Source: Rhodobacteraceae bacterium WFHF2C18
Lineage (GTDB): Bacteria; Pseudomonadota; Alphaproteobacteria; Rhodobacterales; Rhodobacteraceae
Assembly (NCBI GenBank): GCA_002166865.1
Contig: NHTQ01000001.1
Coordinates: 868,001-932,000, forward strand
Length of the DNA stretch: 64,000 nucleotides
Reading direction: 5' to 3'
In this document: positions 62,781-64,000 of the stretch, one piece after another
How the letters are laid out: each line of letters opens with the position of its first letter
How positions within the stretch are numbered: the stretch's first letter is position 1
Notes under the pieces: generated by a model
The model's database searches: none
Told to the model about the DNA's origin: nothing
The model's input: only the letters and a program-made list of their open reading frames with translations
Program-made: the position numbers and the translations under genes

Positions 62781-63752
62781 ATGCGCCGCCCACCCACCTG
62801 GGGCCTTGTCGCCACGATCAAGGCCCCCGCGACCGAGATCCTGAACTTCGCCGCCCACCATATCGAGCTGGGGGCCCACCGGCTGCACATCTACCTGGAC
62901 GAGGACAACCCCGCCGCCCGCGCCGCGCTCAAGGCCCATCCCAAGTGCCGCGTCACCGTCACCGACGCCGCCTACTGGAAGCGCCGCCGGGGGCATCGCG
63001 GCCGCCCCGGCGCGCACCAGCCCCGCCAGAGCTTCAACGCCACGCACTGCCTGAACAAGCGCCCGCAGGTGGATTGGCTGACCCACATCGACGTGGACGA
63101 GTTCCTCTGGCCGGAGCGCCCCCTGCCCCAGCAACTGGCCGCCCTGCCGCCGGAAACCTTCAGCGCCCGCGTCCGCCCGATCGAGGCGCTCGCGCCCGAC
63201 CCGGCCGACCCGCCCTCACCCGGCACGACCTGGTTCAAGGCCTGCGCGCGCCTGCTGGGCACCCGGCGCGACCAGACCGACCAGATCTACCCCGAGTTCG
63301 GCCCCCACCTCGACGGCGGCTTCGTCAGCCACGTGGCCGGCAAGGTCTTCGTGCGCACGGATGTGGAGGGGGCCAGCCTGCGCATCCACAATGCCTTGCG
63401 CGACGGCACAAAGGACCCCGCGCCGATGGAACTGCACGAAACCGCCCTGTGCCACTTCCATGCGCCCGACTGGCCCCGCTGGCTGTCGGCCTACCGGTTC
63501 CGGCTGGCCCGCGGCTCCTACCGCGAAGGGCTCAAGCCCGCGCCGCTGTCCGGGCCCGAGGGGCTGAACATGAACGCCCTCTTCACCCGGCTGGAAGCCC
63601 AGGGCGGCGAGGCGGCGCTTGCGCGCTTCTTCGCCGAGGTCTGCACCGCCACCCCGGCCCTGCGCAGCGCCCTGTCCGCGCACGGCCTTCTGCGCGGCCT
63701 CGCCCTCGATCTCGACGCCAAGCGCGCCCGGCATTTCCCCGATTTCGCCTGA
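62781..63752 (+). CDS. Glycosyltransferase family 2-like protein
   Basis: 323 residues starting MRRPPTWGLVATIKAPATEILNF. The region resembles Glyco_tranf_2_4: IYLDEDN (38-43), THIDVDEFLWP with the metal motif Asp104-x-Asp106, and LHETALCHFH near residue 220. No membrane helix. It probably adds sugars to surface polysaccharide, consistent with the adjacent ExoD gene. Arg/Pro-rich composition in the middle. Confidence 0.85.
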   Translation: MRRPPTWGLVATIKAPATEILNFAAHHIELGAHRLHIYLDEDNPAARAALKAHPKCRVTVTDAAYWKRRRGHRGRPGAHQPRQSFNATHCLNKRPQVDWLTHIDVDEFLWPERPLPQQLAALPPETFSARVRPIEALAPDPADPPSPGTTWFKACARLLGTRRDQTDQIYPEFGPHLDGGFVSHVAGKVFVRTDVEGASLRIHNALRDGTKDPAPMELHETALCHFHAPDWPRWLSAYRFRLARGSYREGLKPAPLSGPEGLNMNALFTRLEAQGGEAALARFFAEVCTATPALRSALSAHGLLRGLALDLDAKRARHFPDFA

Positions 63753-63902
63753 GTCACCCCGGCGGGCTGCATTGACCGGCGCGTCATTCTCGGTTAGACG
63801 ACGACCAGACGGGTCAGAAATGTGACGAACCACGGGGCCATCCGGGCCCGACCCTCTCTCAGGACGTGCGGGCCGGGAAGTGTCCGCAAACCACGGACAT
63901 AC

Positions 63903-64000
63903 ATGACCAAATTTTCCGATCTGAACCTGAATCCCAAGGTCCTCAAGGCCGTTGAAGAGGCCGGGTACGAAACCCCCACGCCGATCCAGGCCGGCGCCGT
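63903..64000 (+). CDS. DEAD-box RNA helicase, N-terminal start (gene runs off the right edge)
   Basis: About 32 residues starting MTKFSDLNLNPKVLKAVEEAGY, ending with the Q-motif YETPTPIQAGA. This is the classic opening of DEAD-box helicases such as RhlE. The 150-bp leader between the glycosyltransferase and this start has no clear gene. Confidence 0.9.
   Translation, partial: MTKFSDLNLNPKVLKAVEEAGYETPTPIQAGA

Overview
The window is about 64 kb of high-GC (roughly 65-67%), densely packed chromosomal DNA with no rRNA, tRNA, prophage, insertion sequence or CRISPR array that I can see. Gene content and order point to an alphaproteobacterium of the Rhodobacterales (roseobacter/Paracoccaceae type): a GTTC-N7-GTTC SOS box upstream of uvrA, an M23 peptidase overlapping a bactofilin gene, a form-II cox-like molybdenum hydroxylase cluster, a phytoene-synthase-like protein next to cimA, surE-pcm-nlpD, and a complete tatABC operon. 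I cannot name the genus.

Layout. 1-10.5 kb is mostly minus strand: the 5' part of uvrA (leaves the window), a small methyltransferase, lpdA behind a promoter with a 26-bp palindrome, a DUF924 protein, an MFS transporter, queA and a giant AsmA/DUF3971 protein. 10.6-14 kb (plus) holds a Bcp peroxiredoxin coupled to a DUF455 protein, then the M23-bactofilin pair. 14.2-23.3 kb holds an HNH endonuclease, a VOC protein, the overlapping chain cobK-glycosylase-esterase, an MFS transporter, an NDUFAF6-like protein, cimA and cysS. 23.5-34.8 kb is an aminotransferase followed by a minus-strand block read as AAA ATPase (CoxD-like), VWA protein (CoxE-like), an OmpA-type protein with 11-residue repeats, XdhC, a molybdopterin-binding protein, and the small, large and medium subunits of a form-II xanthine dehydrogenase/CO-dehydrogenase-family enzyme. 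35-48.7 kb (plus) is housekeeping: a pseudo-hydrolase, pyrC-pyrE, dnaB, alr, mlaE-mlaF, a PqiA-like protein, radA, cvpA-purF, and small genes, with one opposing receiver-domain gene. 48.8-64 kb holds bioY, surE-pcm-nlpD, a sodium/solute symporter, an orphan ABC ATPase, tatABC plus a DUF815 ATPase, two SDR proteins (one at each end of this stretch), a Hint-domain protein, prfC, an ExoD protein, a glycosyltransferase and the start of a DEAD-box helicase.

How the genes work together. Recognisable functional units are: molybdenum hydroxylase structural and maturation genes; envelope construction (M23, bactofilin, NlpD, AsmA, MlaEF, PqiA, OmpA); pyrimidine and purine synthesis (pyrC, pyrE, cvpA-purF); Tat export, which may be needed by some cofactor enzymes; and DNA replication and repair (uvrA, glycosylase, radA, dnaB). 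Many neighbours overlap by exactly 4 bp (ATGA or GTGA), suggesting translational coupling.

I do not see a clear new defence or mobile system. The points most worth a second look are the cox-like cluster with its embedded hendecad-repeat OmpA protein, the family members that have lost catalytic residues (phytoene-synthase-like, two SDRs, pseudo-hydrolase, LytM), the Hint domain with Ser in place of Cys, perfect DnaA boxes in three intergenic regions, the palindrome over the lpdA promoter, and a low-GC patch inside cysS.
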